Below the pieces are notes generated by a model. The model did no database searches, was not told where the DNA came from, and was given only the letters and a program-made list of their open reading frames with translations. This document shows, piece after piece, positions 35,551 through 45,688 of a DNA stretch of 64,000 nt. Source of the stretch: Bacillota bacterium (GTDB lineage Bacteria > Bacillota_I > Bacilli_A > Izemoplasmatales > Hujiaoplasmataceae); the NCBI GenBank assembly GCA_018816905.1, contig JAHIVB010000012.1:62001-126000 (forward strand). Direction: 5' to 3'. Both the position numbers and the translations under genes were made by a program. How positions within the stretch are numbered: the first letter of the stretch is position 1; every line of letters begins with the position of its first letter.

Positions 35551-37449
35551 ATGACTAAAAAGATTTTTATAGCACTATTATTATTTTTATTTACCTTTTC
35601 ATTAGTTGGTTGTGATTTATTTGGAAGCAAAACCACAACGACGACAGCAACTACCTTTGATACATCCGGAGTTACGACAACGACAACGACAACAACGACG
35701 GTATCAGAGTCTACTTCAACATCAAATTCTGATTTAGCTACATTAACTGGACTTGCAAATCTTGTCATTATTTCCGATCAAGACAACATGACCACAAGTT
35801 TTACCGTTCCGGCAGAAGTTGGAGATGCTACAGTAACTTGGGGGTCTAGCAATTCAGATTATGTTAGCGTTGCTTCCGCAACGATATTAAATGATCTTGG
35901 GAAATTTGTTTATCCTATTACCGTTACGAGACCGGATCAAACAACTGGTACAGTGACTGTTACATTAACCGGAACATTTGTTTTAGGTGATGCTACATAC
36001 GAAAAAGCATTCGTCTTACGAGTTCAATTTGAAGAAGACACTTCATTAGTGACAACAATTTCGGCAGGATTGGCTCAACCACTAGGAACATTCTTAACAT
36101 GGAAAGACATGACTATACTCGGCGTTGGAACAGATGGATTCTTCTTTACAGATGGAACGGATATCATGTTCGTATACAGCGCAGCTGTAGCCGCAACCGT
36201 ACAAGCAGGAGAAGTATATGACATCAATGGTGGAATAGGTTTATACAATAACGTTCCTGAAGTACAAAATTTAGAAACGAACATCGTTAGTGTAACACCG
36301 TCAACAGCGGCAGCTAGAACAGTAGAACCTGTCGTTGCGACAATTGATGAAATTATCGCAAACCATGTAGGGTATGATGCAACAAACCCAATGCAGTTCG
36401 AAGTCTACACTGTTACAGGTAAAGTCTATTATGATTCAGCTTTATCTGCGAACTATACAACGTTTTTAATCCCAGAGGGTACATCAACTTTGGATAAGGC
36501 TCACGCAATTAGAATTTACTACAAAGCGAATATGGCAGCCGTTACCGCGTTGGCAGGACAAACAATTACACTTGATCTAGTTTTATTTGGATTCAACAAC
36601 GCAGCTGGTTACGGTGACTGGTATGCATATTTCTTTGGAACTGCTGAAGACATCGTTGCTGAAACCATGACAGATGCAGATAAATTAGCGGTATCTGTAG
36701 GACAATTAGCTTCAAGTTATGATGTTACAAGTTCATTAACTCTTCCTACACTTTCTTTCGGATCCATTACAAATGTTACAGTCTCAACTGAAATCAGTGA
36801 CTATCTAAGTTATAGTGGAGGAGTATTCTCTGTTGTAAGACCTTCTGCGGATACGACAGGATCCATTTCAGTGACAATATCCTATAATGCAGAAACAGAG
36901 ACTGTTGTTATTCCGGTAACAATGAAAGCGGAAGTGGTGGTTGTTGAAGGTGACGATATCTTTATTTCTGAGTATATTGAAGGAAGTTCATACAATAAAT
37001 TTATAGAATTGTATAACCCACTGGATGTAACTGTAGATTTAAGCGAATATACTCTCGAGTTATATTCTAATGGAGCAACAGCTCCTACAGGAACGATGAC
37101 TCTTAGTGGAACTTTGGCACCAGGGGCAGTCATTGTATTGTCTCACGCTGACGCAACAATCTTTGCGGCAGCAATTGAAAACAGTTCAGTCATCAACTTC
37201 AATGGTGATGATGCCTTTGTTTTGAAACATAATGGAACAGTTGTTGACAGTATTGGTAAAATTGGAGAACGCCCAAGTGTTGGATATTGGGGTACTACTA
37301 CTTTAGGAACAAAAGATAATACTCTAGTTCGACTTTCTTCCGTCACGGGTGGAGATACGGATCCGTATGATGATTATGATCCAAGCACACAATGGGTTGC
37401 TTATTCAGTAGATACAGCAACTTACTTAGGGTCTCATACAGTAGATTAA
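35551..37449 (+). CDS. Lipoprotein with Ig-like, OB-fold and lamin-tail domains
   Basis: This 632-residue surface lipoprotein has the lipobox LVGC (Cys about 21) and two long Thr runs. An Ig-like domain (about 65-165) precedes a double OB-like module (about 165-385) that is very similar to residues 221-430 of the giant lipoprotein upstream. A further Ig-like region follows, then a lamin-tail domain (about 470-610) recognised by DIFISEYIEGSSYNKFIELYN and LAPGAVIVLSHADA. Lamin-tail domains often accompany secreted nucleases. No catalytic motif is visible. It has its own promoter and faces the endonuclease I gene. Confidence 0.85.
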   Translation: MTKKIFIALLLFLFTFSLVGCDLFGSKTTTTTATTFDTSGVTTTTTTTTTVSESTSTSNSDLATLTGLANLVIISDQDNMTTSFTVPAEVGDATVTWGSSNSDYVSVASATILNDLGKFVYPITVTRPDQTTGTVTVTLTGTFVLGDATYEKAFVLRVQFEEDTSLVTTISAGLAQPLGTFLTWKDMTILGVGTDGFFFTDGTDIMFVYSAAVAATVQAGEVYDINGGIGLYNNVPEVQNLETNIVSVTPSTAAARTVEPVVATIDEIIANHVGYDATNPMQFEVYTVTGKVYYDSALSANYTTFLIPEGTSTLDKAHAIRIYYKANMAAVTALAGQTITLDLVLFGFNNAAGYGDWYAYFFGTAEDIVAETMTDADKLAVSVGQLASSYDVTSSLTLPTLSFGSITNVTVSTEISDYLSYSGGVFSVVRPSADTTGSISVTISYNAETETVVIPVTMKAEVVVVEGDDIFISEYIEGSSYNKFIELYNPLDVTVDLSEYTLELYSNGATAPTGTMTLSGTLAPGAVIVLSHADATIFAAAIENSSVINFNGDDAFVLKHNGTVVDSIGKIGERPSVGYWGTTTLGTKDNTLVRLSSVTGGDTDPYDDYDPSTQWVAYSVDTATYLGSHTVD

Positions 37450-37462
37450 ATTATAACAAACA

Positions 37463-37496
37463 AAAAAGCGGAAGTCCGATATGGGCTTCCGCTTTG
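37463..37496 (-). terminator. Terminator between convergent lipoprotein genes, mainly for the minus strand
   Basis: AAAGCGGAAG and CTTCCGCTTT form a strong stem. The T run is long in the minus direction (after endonuclease I) and short in the plus direction. Confidence 0.85.
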
Positions 37497-37506
37497 TCAT
37501 TAAAAT

Positions 37507-38586
37507 TTAACCTTGAAGATTGTCCCAAACGAGATCTACAAATTCAGGATAATCAATATAAGGATTTCTATTGTTTTGATAAGTATAAATTTCATTGTTT
37601 CTAGCTCTTTCAAAATCATCTACAGGGTCTAAATCATTCCATGCAAGCAAGACGCTTAATAGTCCCATCTGATGAACGTTTGGATACTGGTCAACAAGTT
37701 CTAGTACGGAATACATTGTAACCATGTAGAACAGAATTCTAGCGACATCACCCTTGACTTCGTCTCTTGGTTCAAAAGTAGTTGAAGTCGTTGTTAAGTC
37801 ATAATACTTATTTCCTCTTGATGAATTCCAGACGGGGTTTGCAGGTTTTAAATTGTGGATGTCGGAAGCCATATTAACTGTGCCGCCAGCATCTTCACCA
37901 AGTAAAGATTGTGGCCAAACGTGTTCTTTATTCCATGTGACTCCGCTGTCCCAGGTTCCACTAACGGATGCGCCTGTGTAAACCAGAATCACATTGCTTG
38001 AATTGTTTGGATCTCTGTCGGTATAAGCTAGTTCATAACTTGCGTCATAGTAAATATGTCCTTGATAACCGTTATTAACAATTGTTCTTAGGGCAAGAAG
38101 AAGTGTTTCTCCTACAAGTCCTTCTGCATTTTTGTAATAGAGCATATCGATTACTAAGTCCGTTGTAGGTTCTAAGACTGTAATATTGAATGTTGTTGTA
38201 AATGTAGAATAGGATACAGTTATCGTTTTTACGCCAGGAGTCGATGAGTCGAAACCTGAAAGGCTATATACGGAAGATGAAATGGGAATGGCTTGAGAAT
38301 TAGCTTTAACAAGCACAACGATAATGGAATCATAATCAAAGGATGTTCCCAAATTATATTCTAGTTTCGTGTTTTCAATCACAGAAATAGCAACGAAGCC
38401 GTTTGTCGTTGTTGCAGTAGTCAAAGTTGTCGAAGTCGTCGACTCTGTAGTTTGGCTTGATGTTGTTTGTGAAGACGTAGTAGAAGGAGTGGTTGTTGTA
38501 CTACCAAAAAATTCACAACCAACTAATAAAAAAGTGAAAATCAATAATAATGAAGCAACTAAAGTTTTTTTGAAAATGGGTCTCAT
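37507..38586 (-). CDS. Endonuclease I family lipoprotein
   Basis: This 359-residue lipoprotein is a secreted DNase of the EndA/Dns (endonuclease I) family. The lipobox LVGC (Cys about 24) is followed by a 40-residue Thr/Ser tether and a bacterial Ig-like domain (about 66-140). The catalytic beta-beta-alpha metal motif is WNKEHVWPQSLL with DIHNLKPANP and NSSRGNKYYD, all intact, followed by GDVARILFYM. The end NNRNPYIDYPEFVD is the family hallmark. It is convergent with the lamin-tail gene, and a TATAAT on the minus strand (38623-38628) precedes it. Confidence 0.93.
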   Translation of the reverse strand: MRPIFKKTLVASLLLIFTFLLVGCEFFGSTTTTPSTTSSQTTSSQTTESTTSTTLTTATTTNGFVAISVIENTKLEYNLGTSFDYDSIIVVLVKANSQAIPISSSVYSLSGFDSSTPGVKTITVSYSTFTTTFNITVLEPTTDLVIDMLYYKNAEGLVGETLLLALRTIVNNGYQGHIYYDASYELAYTDRDPNNSSNVILVYTGASVSGTWDSGVTWNKEHVWPQSLLGEDAGGTVNMASDIHNLKPANPVWNSSRGNKYYDLTTTSTTFEPRDEVKGDVARILFYMVTMYSVLELVDQYPNVHQMGLLSVLLAWNDLDPVDDFERARNNEIYTYQNNRNPYIDYPEFVDLVWDNLQG

Positions 38587-38738
38587 ATTTTCGTCCTTTT
38601 CTTGAAATGTCTAGGTCATATCATTATAACATAAAGGTTTTCTGAAATAAAGAATGATTTTGTTAGAACAACTCTTTAAATATGAAATTAGATAAATATA
38701 TGTTATAATATTCTACTAAGCTGAAATTGGAGACTACG

Positions 38739-39683
38739 ATGGAAAATAAGATTATTAATTTAGTTAAAGAGAACCAAATCATCATCATTTCAAGACACAA
38801 AAACCCGGATTTAGATGCTTATGGAGCACAATTCGGCCTTTACTATGCTTTAAAGGAGTATTTCCCAAACAAACAAATTTATGCAGTTGGCGATACCAAT
38901 TCATTAAATAGTTTTCAAGATTTGGATGAAGTATCAGAAGAAATTCTTTCTAATTCGCTTTTATTCATTTTGGATACCGTTTCAAGTCAAATGTTGAAAG
39001 ATGACAGTTATTCTCGCGCAAAAACCGTTGTATTAATTGATCATCATCAAAATGAACCCGATATTAGACATGATCTTTATTTAAGAAATGTCAAAGCATC
39101 TTCAACCTCTGAGATGGTCGCAAAAATGTTATCTCAAAACAGAATACCATATACAAAAGACTCCGCAAGAGCATTATTTATGGGGATCGTTGGCGATACT
39201 GGTAGATTTCTTTACTCTGGAACCACTTCTGAAACGATGAGAATAGCTGCGGACTTAATTGATGCCGGCGTAGATTTTTCAGATATCTACTCTAAAATGT
39301 ACACCGAAACATTTCAATCGAAGAAAGTGAAATCAGATTTCTTTCATTCGATTCAACTGACTCAACATAAGGTAGCGTATCATAACAACAACATTGCGTT
39401 TCTACAGAAACATCATTTAGATCCCAACTATGCAAGCAGGGGTTTAGTCAATCAAATGTCGGGAATTGAAGAAGTCCCAATTTGGGTTAACTTTACCGAA
39501 GACTCTAAAAACAATGTCATATTGGTGGAAATCAGATCCAGGAGCATTCCTGTAGTAGAAGTCGCAAGAAATCATGGTGGTGGAGGGCATTTGCTTGCTT
39601 GTGGATGCCAATTGAAAACTTGGGATGAAACATTAATCATATTGAAAGAACTAGACCACTTATTGGAGGAATATAATGGATAA
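38739..39683 (+). CDS. DHH-family phosphoesterase, NrnA-like (first copy)
   Basis: This 314-residue cytoplasmic protein has the DHH and DHHA1 domains of NrnA, which degrades very short oligonucleotides and the adenosine bisphosphate pAp. Motifs are SRHKNPDLDAYGAQFGL (residues about 17-33), the name-giving LIDHHQN and the glycine-rich GGGGHLLACGC near the end. The ATG at 38739 has TTGGAG upstream, and TGTTATAAT at 38701-38709 is a likely promoter. It overlaps a second paralogue by eight bases. Placement beside secreted nucleases suggests it finishes imported fragments. Confidence 0.88.
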   Translation: MENKIINLVKENQIIIISRHKNPDLDAYGAQFGLYYALKEYFPNKQIYAVGDTNSLNSFQDLDEVSEEILSNSLLFILDTVSSQMLKDDSYSRAKTVVLIDHHQNEPDIRHDLYLRNVKASSTSEMVAKMLSQNRIPYTKDSARALFMGIVGDTGRFLYSGTTSETMRIAADLIDAGVDFSDIYSKMYTETFQSKKVKSDFFHSIQLTQHKVAYHNNNIAFLQKHHLDPNYASRGLVNQMSGIEEVPIWVNFTEDSKNNVILVEIRSRSIPVVEVARNHGGGGHLLACGCQLKTWDETLIILKELDHLLEEYNG

Positions 39684-40635
39684 ACAATTTATACTGGATA
39701 AAATTCTAGAATACAAAAAAATCATCATCCATATGCACGCAAGGCCAGACGGAGATTGTTATGGGGCTGGTTTCGGACTAAAAAACATTTTAAAGGAATC
39801 GTTTCCTGAAAAAGAAGTATATCTCGTTGGAGAAACGGCTGACTACGTTAGTTTTATCGGTGAGCCCGATATCATTCCGGATGAGACTTATCAAGGTGCT
39901 TTATCGATCGTTGTCGACACGGCAACTCATGAACGTGTAGCCGACCAAAGATATTCACTGGGAGAATATGTCATCAAAATCGATCATCATTTACCCGTAG
40001 ACCAATATGGAGATTATCAGTACGTTGATACCTCAAGACCCGCAACAGCTCAGATTATACTGGAATTCTATATTGAATTCTCAAATATACTTAAGTTAAA
40101 TATGGCAGCCGCAAGAGCTTTATATACTGGAATCATTACCGATACCGGAAGATTTAAATACAGAAGCGTAACTTCAGATACTTTTAAAGCCGTTGCTCAT
40201 CTTCTCGATTTTGGACTGGACTTCACTTCAGTGCTCTCTATTTTAGATGTTAAAAGCGAGAATCAACTCAAACTTCAAGGATATGTGCTCCAAAACTTTG
40301 AAAAAACGTCTAATGGTGTTGCTTATATCAAAATGACGCCGGAGATTATAAAAAAATATGAAGTTACACTTGAAGAGGCAACTTCATTGGTCAATGAATT
40401 GTCTGTGTTACAAGATTGTCCGGTTTGGATGTTGTTTGCGGAATACGAAAACAATATCGTCCGTGCGAGGCTTCGTTCAAAAGGTCCTGCAATCGATAAA
40501 CTCGCGAACAAATATGACGGCGGTGGACATCCGATGGCTTGCGGAGCGAATTTAGGGAATTGGGAATCGGTTGAAAAAATATTGATCGATGCTGATTTAC
40601 TTGTGAAAGAGTACAAAGAAAATAAGAAAGTATAA
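39676..40635 (+). CDS. DHH-family phosphoesterase, NrnA-like (second copy)
   Basis: This 319-residue paralogue of the preceding protein has the full motif set: HMHARPDGDCYGAGFGL, KIDHHLPVD, a VDTSRPATAQIILEF stretch and DGGGHPMACGANL. The classical PDGD sequence here is closer to the NrnA consensus than in the first copy (PDLD), so the two may differ in substrate. GGAGGAA precedes the ATG, and the eight-base overlap with the first gene shows coupled translation. It is the last gene before a terminator. Confidence 0.9.
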   Translation: MDKQFILDKILEYKKIIIHMHARPDGDCYGAGFGLKNILKESFPEKEVYLVGETADYVSFIGEPDIIPDETYQGALSIVVDTATHERVADQRYSLGEYVIKIDHHLPVDQYGDYQYVDTSRPATAQIILEFYIEFSNILKLNMAAARALYTGIITDTGRFKYRSVTSDTFKAVAHLLDFGLDFTSVLSILDVKSENQLKLQGYVLQNFEKTSNGVAYIKMTPEIIKKYEVTLEEATSLVNELSVLQDCPVWMLFAEYENNIVRARLRSKGPAIDKLANKYDGGGHPMACGANLGNWESVEKILIDADLLVKEYKENKKV

Positions 40636-40684
40636 ATCTTATTTTTTGTTTTAAAAAAACAATTAAATTAAAAAAAAATAAAAA

Positions 40685-40724
40685 TGAAAGTGTTTTCTTG
40701 TGTATGAATAACACTTTCTTTTTG
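40685..40724 (+). terminator. Intrinsic terminator after the DHH pair
   Basis: GAAAGTGTT pairs with AACACTTTC around a 16-base loop, followed by T residues. A TATAAT at 40726-40731 immediately follows for the next gene. Confidence 0.8.
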
Positions 40725-40772
40725 TTATAATAAATCCGGTTCAAAATCTTAATTGGATTTTCGGAGGATTGA

Positions 40773-42446
40773 ATGTACCCAATTATTTTAACAATCGATT
40801 GGAAAGTTACTATTTTTGAGATTCTTGGAGGGCTTGGTATCTTCTTGTTCGGTATCAATTTAATGAGTACTGCACTGAAGAAGCTAGCTGGGTCAAAATT
40901 GAAGTTGTTTTTAGAGAAGGCAACGAATACTCCTTTTAAGGGGATTCTTGTTGGTATTTTAATAACCGCAATCATTCAGTCATCTTCCGCTACTACGGCA
41001 ATCGTCGTTGGGCTTGTACGTGCAGGACTCATGACTTTGCCACAAGCGGTAGGGGTTGTTTTTGGTGCGAATATAGGTACTACCGTTACCTCGTTGTTAA
41101 TTTCGCTAAAAATTGGCGATTATGCAATGCCAATTATGTTTGTCGGAAGTGTTATGACATTTTTCTTTCAAGGCAGAAAAGTCAAGGAAGCAGGTCAAGC
41201 CATTTTGGGATTTGGAATGTTGTTCTTCGGTCTGGAAACGATGGGAGACTCCTTGAAACAATTAGTAGAGTTAGAAGCTTTCAGCAATATGCTCATAAGC
41301 GTGTCTGACATGCCAATCCTCGGCGTTTTAGTCGGAATGGTGACTACGGCTTTGATTCAATCATCATCGGCTACAATCGGTATTCTCCAACAGCTATATT
41401 CTACTGGAGGCGTACCTTTGATTGGTGCGATTGCAATTGTCCTAGGAGACAACATTGGCACGACTGTGACATCCGTTATGGCCGCCGCAGGAGGATCTTC
41501 AGCCGCAAAAAGAACCGCAGGAGTTCATGTTGTATTTAACTTAATCGGTTCGATCATTTTCCTAATATTGATTCATCCTTTTTTCTTACTTATATCATTC
41601 TTGGGAGAACATTTAATTCCAGATTTTCTTACGAATAAATTCACCATTTCATTGACCCACGTTCTATTCAACTTGATTAACGTGTTTATCATGTACTGGT
41701 TTATAAAACAACTTGTCTGGTTGGTGACCAAAATCGTTCCTTCGAAGAATGAAATAGCAATGAATGATGTAGTCCTTGAGGAACATTTGATCAAATCATC
41801 TCCTGATTTAGCTTTAGAGAACGCCCTTAAAGCCATTACAAATATGGGTAATGTTTGTAAAGTTATGTTTGAATATACATATGATTTTTCCATCAATAAA
41901 GATTTGAAAGTCAAAGAATTAGGAATTCAATGCGAAGAACTTCTTGATACAATGGACGATAAAATCCATAATTACTTAATCAAAATCAGCGCAAATGATT
42001 TGGGAGACAAACAAGTTCAACAAATCGCAAAAGACATGGACACGATTACAGATCTTGAACGTGTAGGGGATCATCTTACCAATTTAATTGAGTTTTTTGA
42101 CGAAAGACATGTTCAAAAGATAGAGTTGTTCCCGGAAGCGAAAGCAGATTTGACAGAACTTTATGAACTTTTGAGAAAAACGCTTCATCAATCCTTAGAA
42201 GCCTACGCTACCAAAAACAAAGAATTGGCGATGGAAGTGAATGTTCGGGAAGACCTTTTGGACAAATTGGTCAAGAAATACCGGAAAAATCATGTGACTC
42301 GCGTCAATGACAATAAATGTGCTGAAACAGATGCCGGATTCTATGTGGATATTCTTTCTAACATGGAACGTATCGGAGATCACTGTAATAACATCGTTAT
42401 AAACATTCTAAGCGAAAGTTATACTCACGACGACACTTATTTCTAA
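40773..42446 (+). CDS. Na/Pi cotransporter with C-terminal PhoU-like domain
   Basis: This 557-residue protein belongs to the NptA/YjbB family that moves phosphate with sodium ions across the membrane. Two inverted repeats carry the QSSSATT-type signature (IIQSSSATTAIVVGL near residue 70 and LIQSSSATIGILQ near 195), with GANIGTTVTS and GDNIGTTVTS. After about residue 330 a PhoU-like helical domain follows, with DLERVGDHLTNL and MERIGDHCNNI. Family members may import or export phosphate. It stands alone. Confidence 0.92.
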   Translation: MYPIILTIDWKVTIFEILGGLGIFLFGINLMSTALKKLAGSKLKLFLEKATNTPFKGILVGILITAIIQSSSATTAIVVGLVRAGLMTLPQAVGVVFGANIGTTVTSLLISLKIGDYAMPIMFVGSVMTFFFQGRKVKEAGQAILGFGMLFFGLETMGDSLKQLVELEAFSNMLISVSDMPILGVLVGMVTTALIQSSSATIGILQQLYSTGGVPLIGAIAIVLGDNIGTTVTSVMAAAGGSSAAKRTAGVHVVFNLIGSIIFLILIHPFFLLISFLGEHLIPDFLTNKFTISLTHVLFNLINVFIMYWFIKQLVWLVTKIVPSKNEIAMNDVVLEEHLIKSSPDLALENALKAITNMGNVCKVMFEYTYDFSINKDLKVKELGIQCEELLDTMDDKIHNYLIKISANDLGDKQVQQIAKDMDTITDLERVGDHLTNLIEFFDERHVQKIELFPEAKADLTELYELLRKTLHQSLEAYATKNKELAMEVNVREDLLDKLVKKYRKNHVTRVNDNKCAETDAGFYVDILSNMERIGDHCNNIVINILSESYTHDDTYF

Positions 42447-42479
42447 AAAAAACTTTACAAACATTCGAAAATATGATAC

Positions 42480-42508
42480 TTGTATTTATTGTCGATATAA
42501 TATATAAT
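42480..42508 (+). promoter_or_regulatory. Promoter of ywiB-rpoE
   Basis: TTGTAT (42480-42485), a 17-base spacer and TATAAT (42503-42508). A second TATAAT overlaps at 42496-42501. Confidence 0.65.
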
Positions 42509-42537
42509 ATGTAAAGCATTTAGAGGGTGGTTTCATC

Positions 42538-42915
42538 ATGCGTGTTCAACTTGAATTCAAAATGGCGACGGATGGGGTTCAAACGTATCATTACCATGGG
42601 TTTGGAATCCTTTCAGAAAACACGCTTCGCTTCATCGATCGGGACAAAGATCATTACGAGTTTTGCTTTTCCGATTCGAAGAACATCACAATGAATCGCA
42701 TTGGGCAGTCTCCTTTGAAAATGACTTTTGTGAAAGACACGAAATCTTCTGCTAGTATTTCGCAGGATGGGTACTCTCTTTTGCTTGAAGTTTTAACGAC
42801 TGAGTTGATTGTCGAAAAGAATCGAATCGATATTATATATCAAATCACCGACGGTGAATCTATTTTTTCCAAACATCATCTCATGATGGATTGGAATCAT
42901 CAATGGAAGGAATAA
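42538..42915 (+). CDS. DUF1934 (YwiB-like) protein
   Basis: This 125-residue protein resembles the YwiB/DUF1934 family of calycin-like beta barrels with unknown function. The C-terminal IYQITDGESIFSKHHLMMDW fits the family, and the middle is beta-rich. In Bacillus ywiB lies close to argS and rpoE, and here it directly precedes rpoE by four bases, which supports the assignment. GAGGGTGG precedes the ATG, at a slightly long distance. Confidence 0.75.
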   Translation: MRVQLEFKMATDGVQTYHYHGFGILSENTLRFIDRDKDHYEFCFSDSKNITMNRIGQSPLKMTFVKDTKSSASISQDGYSLLLEVLTTELIVEKNRIDIIYQITDGESIFSKHHLMMDWNHQWKE

Positions 42916-42919
42916 TCAT

Positions 42920-43462
42920 ATGGCAGATTGGAATCAAATGTCTTTAATGGAAGTGGCCGAAAGTACGTTGAAGCAAAATAAGCAACCAATGTCTTTTTTG
43001 GAACTTTTCCAGGCAGTATGTGCAAACAAACAAATAAGCGAAGACGAGAAGAACGAAATCATTTCACAGGTCTACGCTGATTTTATCACGTCTGCTAAAT
43101 TTGTTTATGTTGGAGACGATCTTTGGGACTTAAAGAGTCGCCAATCAATAGATCTCTGGGATAAAGACGGAGCCTTTTACCAAGAATTCCCTGATTTCGA
43201 AGAAGAAGTTGAAGAAGTCGAAGAAGAGGAAGAAGAGTTTGAAGACGACCTCGACGTTGACGAAGAAGATGAGGAAGAACTCGAAGAAGAGGAAGAGGAA
43301 GAAGACATTTACGAAGATGATATCGATTATGATGAATTTGATGAAGACGAAGAAGACTTCATTGAAGATACTGATGATATCGCACTTGAAGAGGAAGAAG
43401 ATTTCGATGACGACAAGTACAATGAGTACATGGACGATTACGAAAAGATGTATGACGAATAA
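42920..43462 (+). CDS. rpoE: RNA polymerase delta subunit
   Basis: Delta is a Firmicutes-specific RNA polymerase subunit that speeds recycling and lowers nonspecific transcription. The 180-residue protein has the folded N-terminal HARE domain (SLMEVAESTLKQNKQPMSF, up to YVGDDLWDLKSR near residue 75) and a long, almost purely Asp/Glu tail from about residue 90. The acidic repeat in DNA is GAAGAAGA-like, which can vary in length by slippage. The position before pyrG is the standard Bacillus order. Confidence 0.95.
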   Translation: MADWNQMSLMEVAESTLKQNKQPMSFLELFQAVCANKQISEDEKNEIISQVYADFITSAKFVYVGDDLWDLKSRQSIDLWDKDGAFYQEFPDFEEEVEEVEEEEEEFEDDLDVDEEDEEELEEEEEEEDIYEDDIDYDEFDEDEEDFIEDTDDIALEEEEDFDDDKYNEYMDDYEKMYDE

Positions 43463-43474
43463 TATCAAATTGAA

Positions 43475-43503
43475 TTGATTTCAAATCATGAATTTGTTAT
43501 AAT
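43475..43503 (+). promoter_or_regulatory. Promoter of pyrG
   Basis: TTGATT (43475-43480), a 17-base spacer and TATAAT (43498-43503) with a preceding TG. Confidence 0.75.
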
Positions 43504-43524
43504 CTTAAAGAGCTCACTAAAAAT

Positions 43525-43557
43525 CGGTTCTCCATAACGGGGAACCTTTTCTTTTTT
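43525..43557 (+). terminator. Intrinsic terminator in the pyrG leader, candidate attenuator
   Basis: GGTTCTCC pairs with GGGGAACC (one G-U pair) around a five-base loop and a T-rich run follows. It lies between the pyrG promoter and the pyrG start, so pyrG transcripts must read through it. This resembles attenuation by CTP in Bacillus, but the G-run at the transcription start used there is not seen. Confidence 0.75.
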
Positions 43558-43559
43558 GA

Positions 43560-45182
<1,623 letters not shown>

Positions 45183-45226
45183 AAAGGTCAGTTTCTACAT
45201 TGGATTGAGCGATAAATATAAAGATT

Positions 45227-45258
45227 AGAAAATCATAAAGATTTTCTTCTTTTTTTTG
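45227..45258 (+). terminator. Intrinsic terminator after pyrG
   Basis: AGAAAATC pairs with GATTTTCT around a five-base loop and a long T run follows. Confidence 0.88.
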
Positions 45259-45269
45259 TAAATTAGGTA

Positions 45270-45298
45270 TTGTGTTCTACACAGTACTGTGCTACAAT
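45270..45298 (+). promoter_or_regulatory. Promoter with palindromic operator of the PadR gene
   Basis: TTGTGT (45270-45275), a 17-base spacer and TACAAT (45293-45298). The spacer holds a perfect 12-base palindrome CACAGTACTGTG (45280-45291), which would be blocked by a bound repressor. Self-control by the PadR protein is inferred. Confidence 0.72.
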
Positions 45299-45316
45299 AT
45301 ATTCAGGAGGGATGTT

Positions 45317-45688
45317 ATGAACTCACAATTTAAAAGAGGAATCATTGAATTATGTGTTTTATCCGAGTTATTGTCAGAGGACAAATATGGATATCTTATC
45401 ATCAGTAGCATTTCAGAATACCTTGATGTGAACGATAATACGATTTATCCAATTTTAAGAAGACTGACGCAAGATGGATATTTTCTGACTTACTTGGAAG
45501 AGTCAAATCTTGGTGCACCAAGAAAGTACTATCAAATGACAGAAAAAGGTTTGAATTACTACATATCATTAAGAGATGAATGGGATGAATTCATCGGTGG
45601 CGTTTACCAGATATTAAATAAAGGAGGAAACAAAGGTGAAGAAGTTCTTAGAAGAACTAGAGAAAGAATTAACAAAAAACGGAATTAA
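45317..45688 (+). CDS. PadR family transcriptional regulator
   Basis: This 123-residue protein is a PadR-type winged-helix repressor: GIIELCVLSELLSEDKYGY, then NDNTIYPILRRLTQDGY as the recognition helix region and PRKYYQMTEKGLNYY as the wing. It is the short form of PadR without a long C-terminal dimer domain. The ATG at 45317 is preferred because CAGGAGGG precedes it. It overlaps the next gene by 53 bases. PadR genes next to HAAS/DUF1700 genes are a common pair, usually the regulator and its membrane-stress partner. Confidence 0.9.
   Translation: MNSQFKRGIIELCVLSELLSEDKYGYLIISSISEYLDVNDNTIYPILRRLTQDGYFLTYLEESNLGAPRKYYQMTEKGLNYYISLRDEWDEFIGGVYQILNKGGNKGEEVLRRTRERINKKRN

Noticed and set aside
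35633-35710. Repeated ACAACG-like DNA that could suggest a satellite or CRISPR
   Set aside because: It is an in-frame Thr codon run of the lipoprotein tether; there are no spacers or equal-length repeats.
43145-43468. Long open frame on the minus strand opposite rpoE
   Set aside because: It is the complement of the GAA/GAC repeat of the acidic delta tail and gives an implausible Phe/Ile/Val-rich protein.
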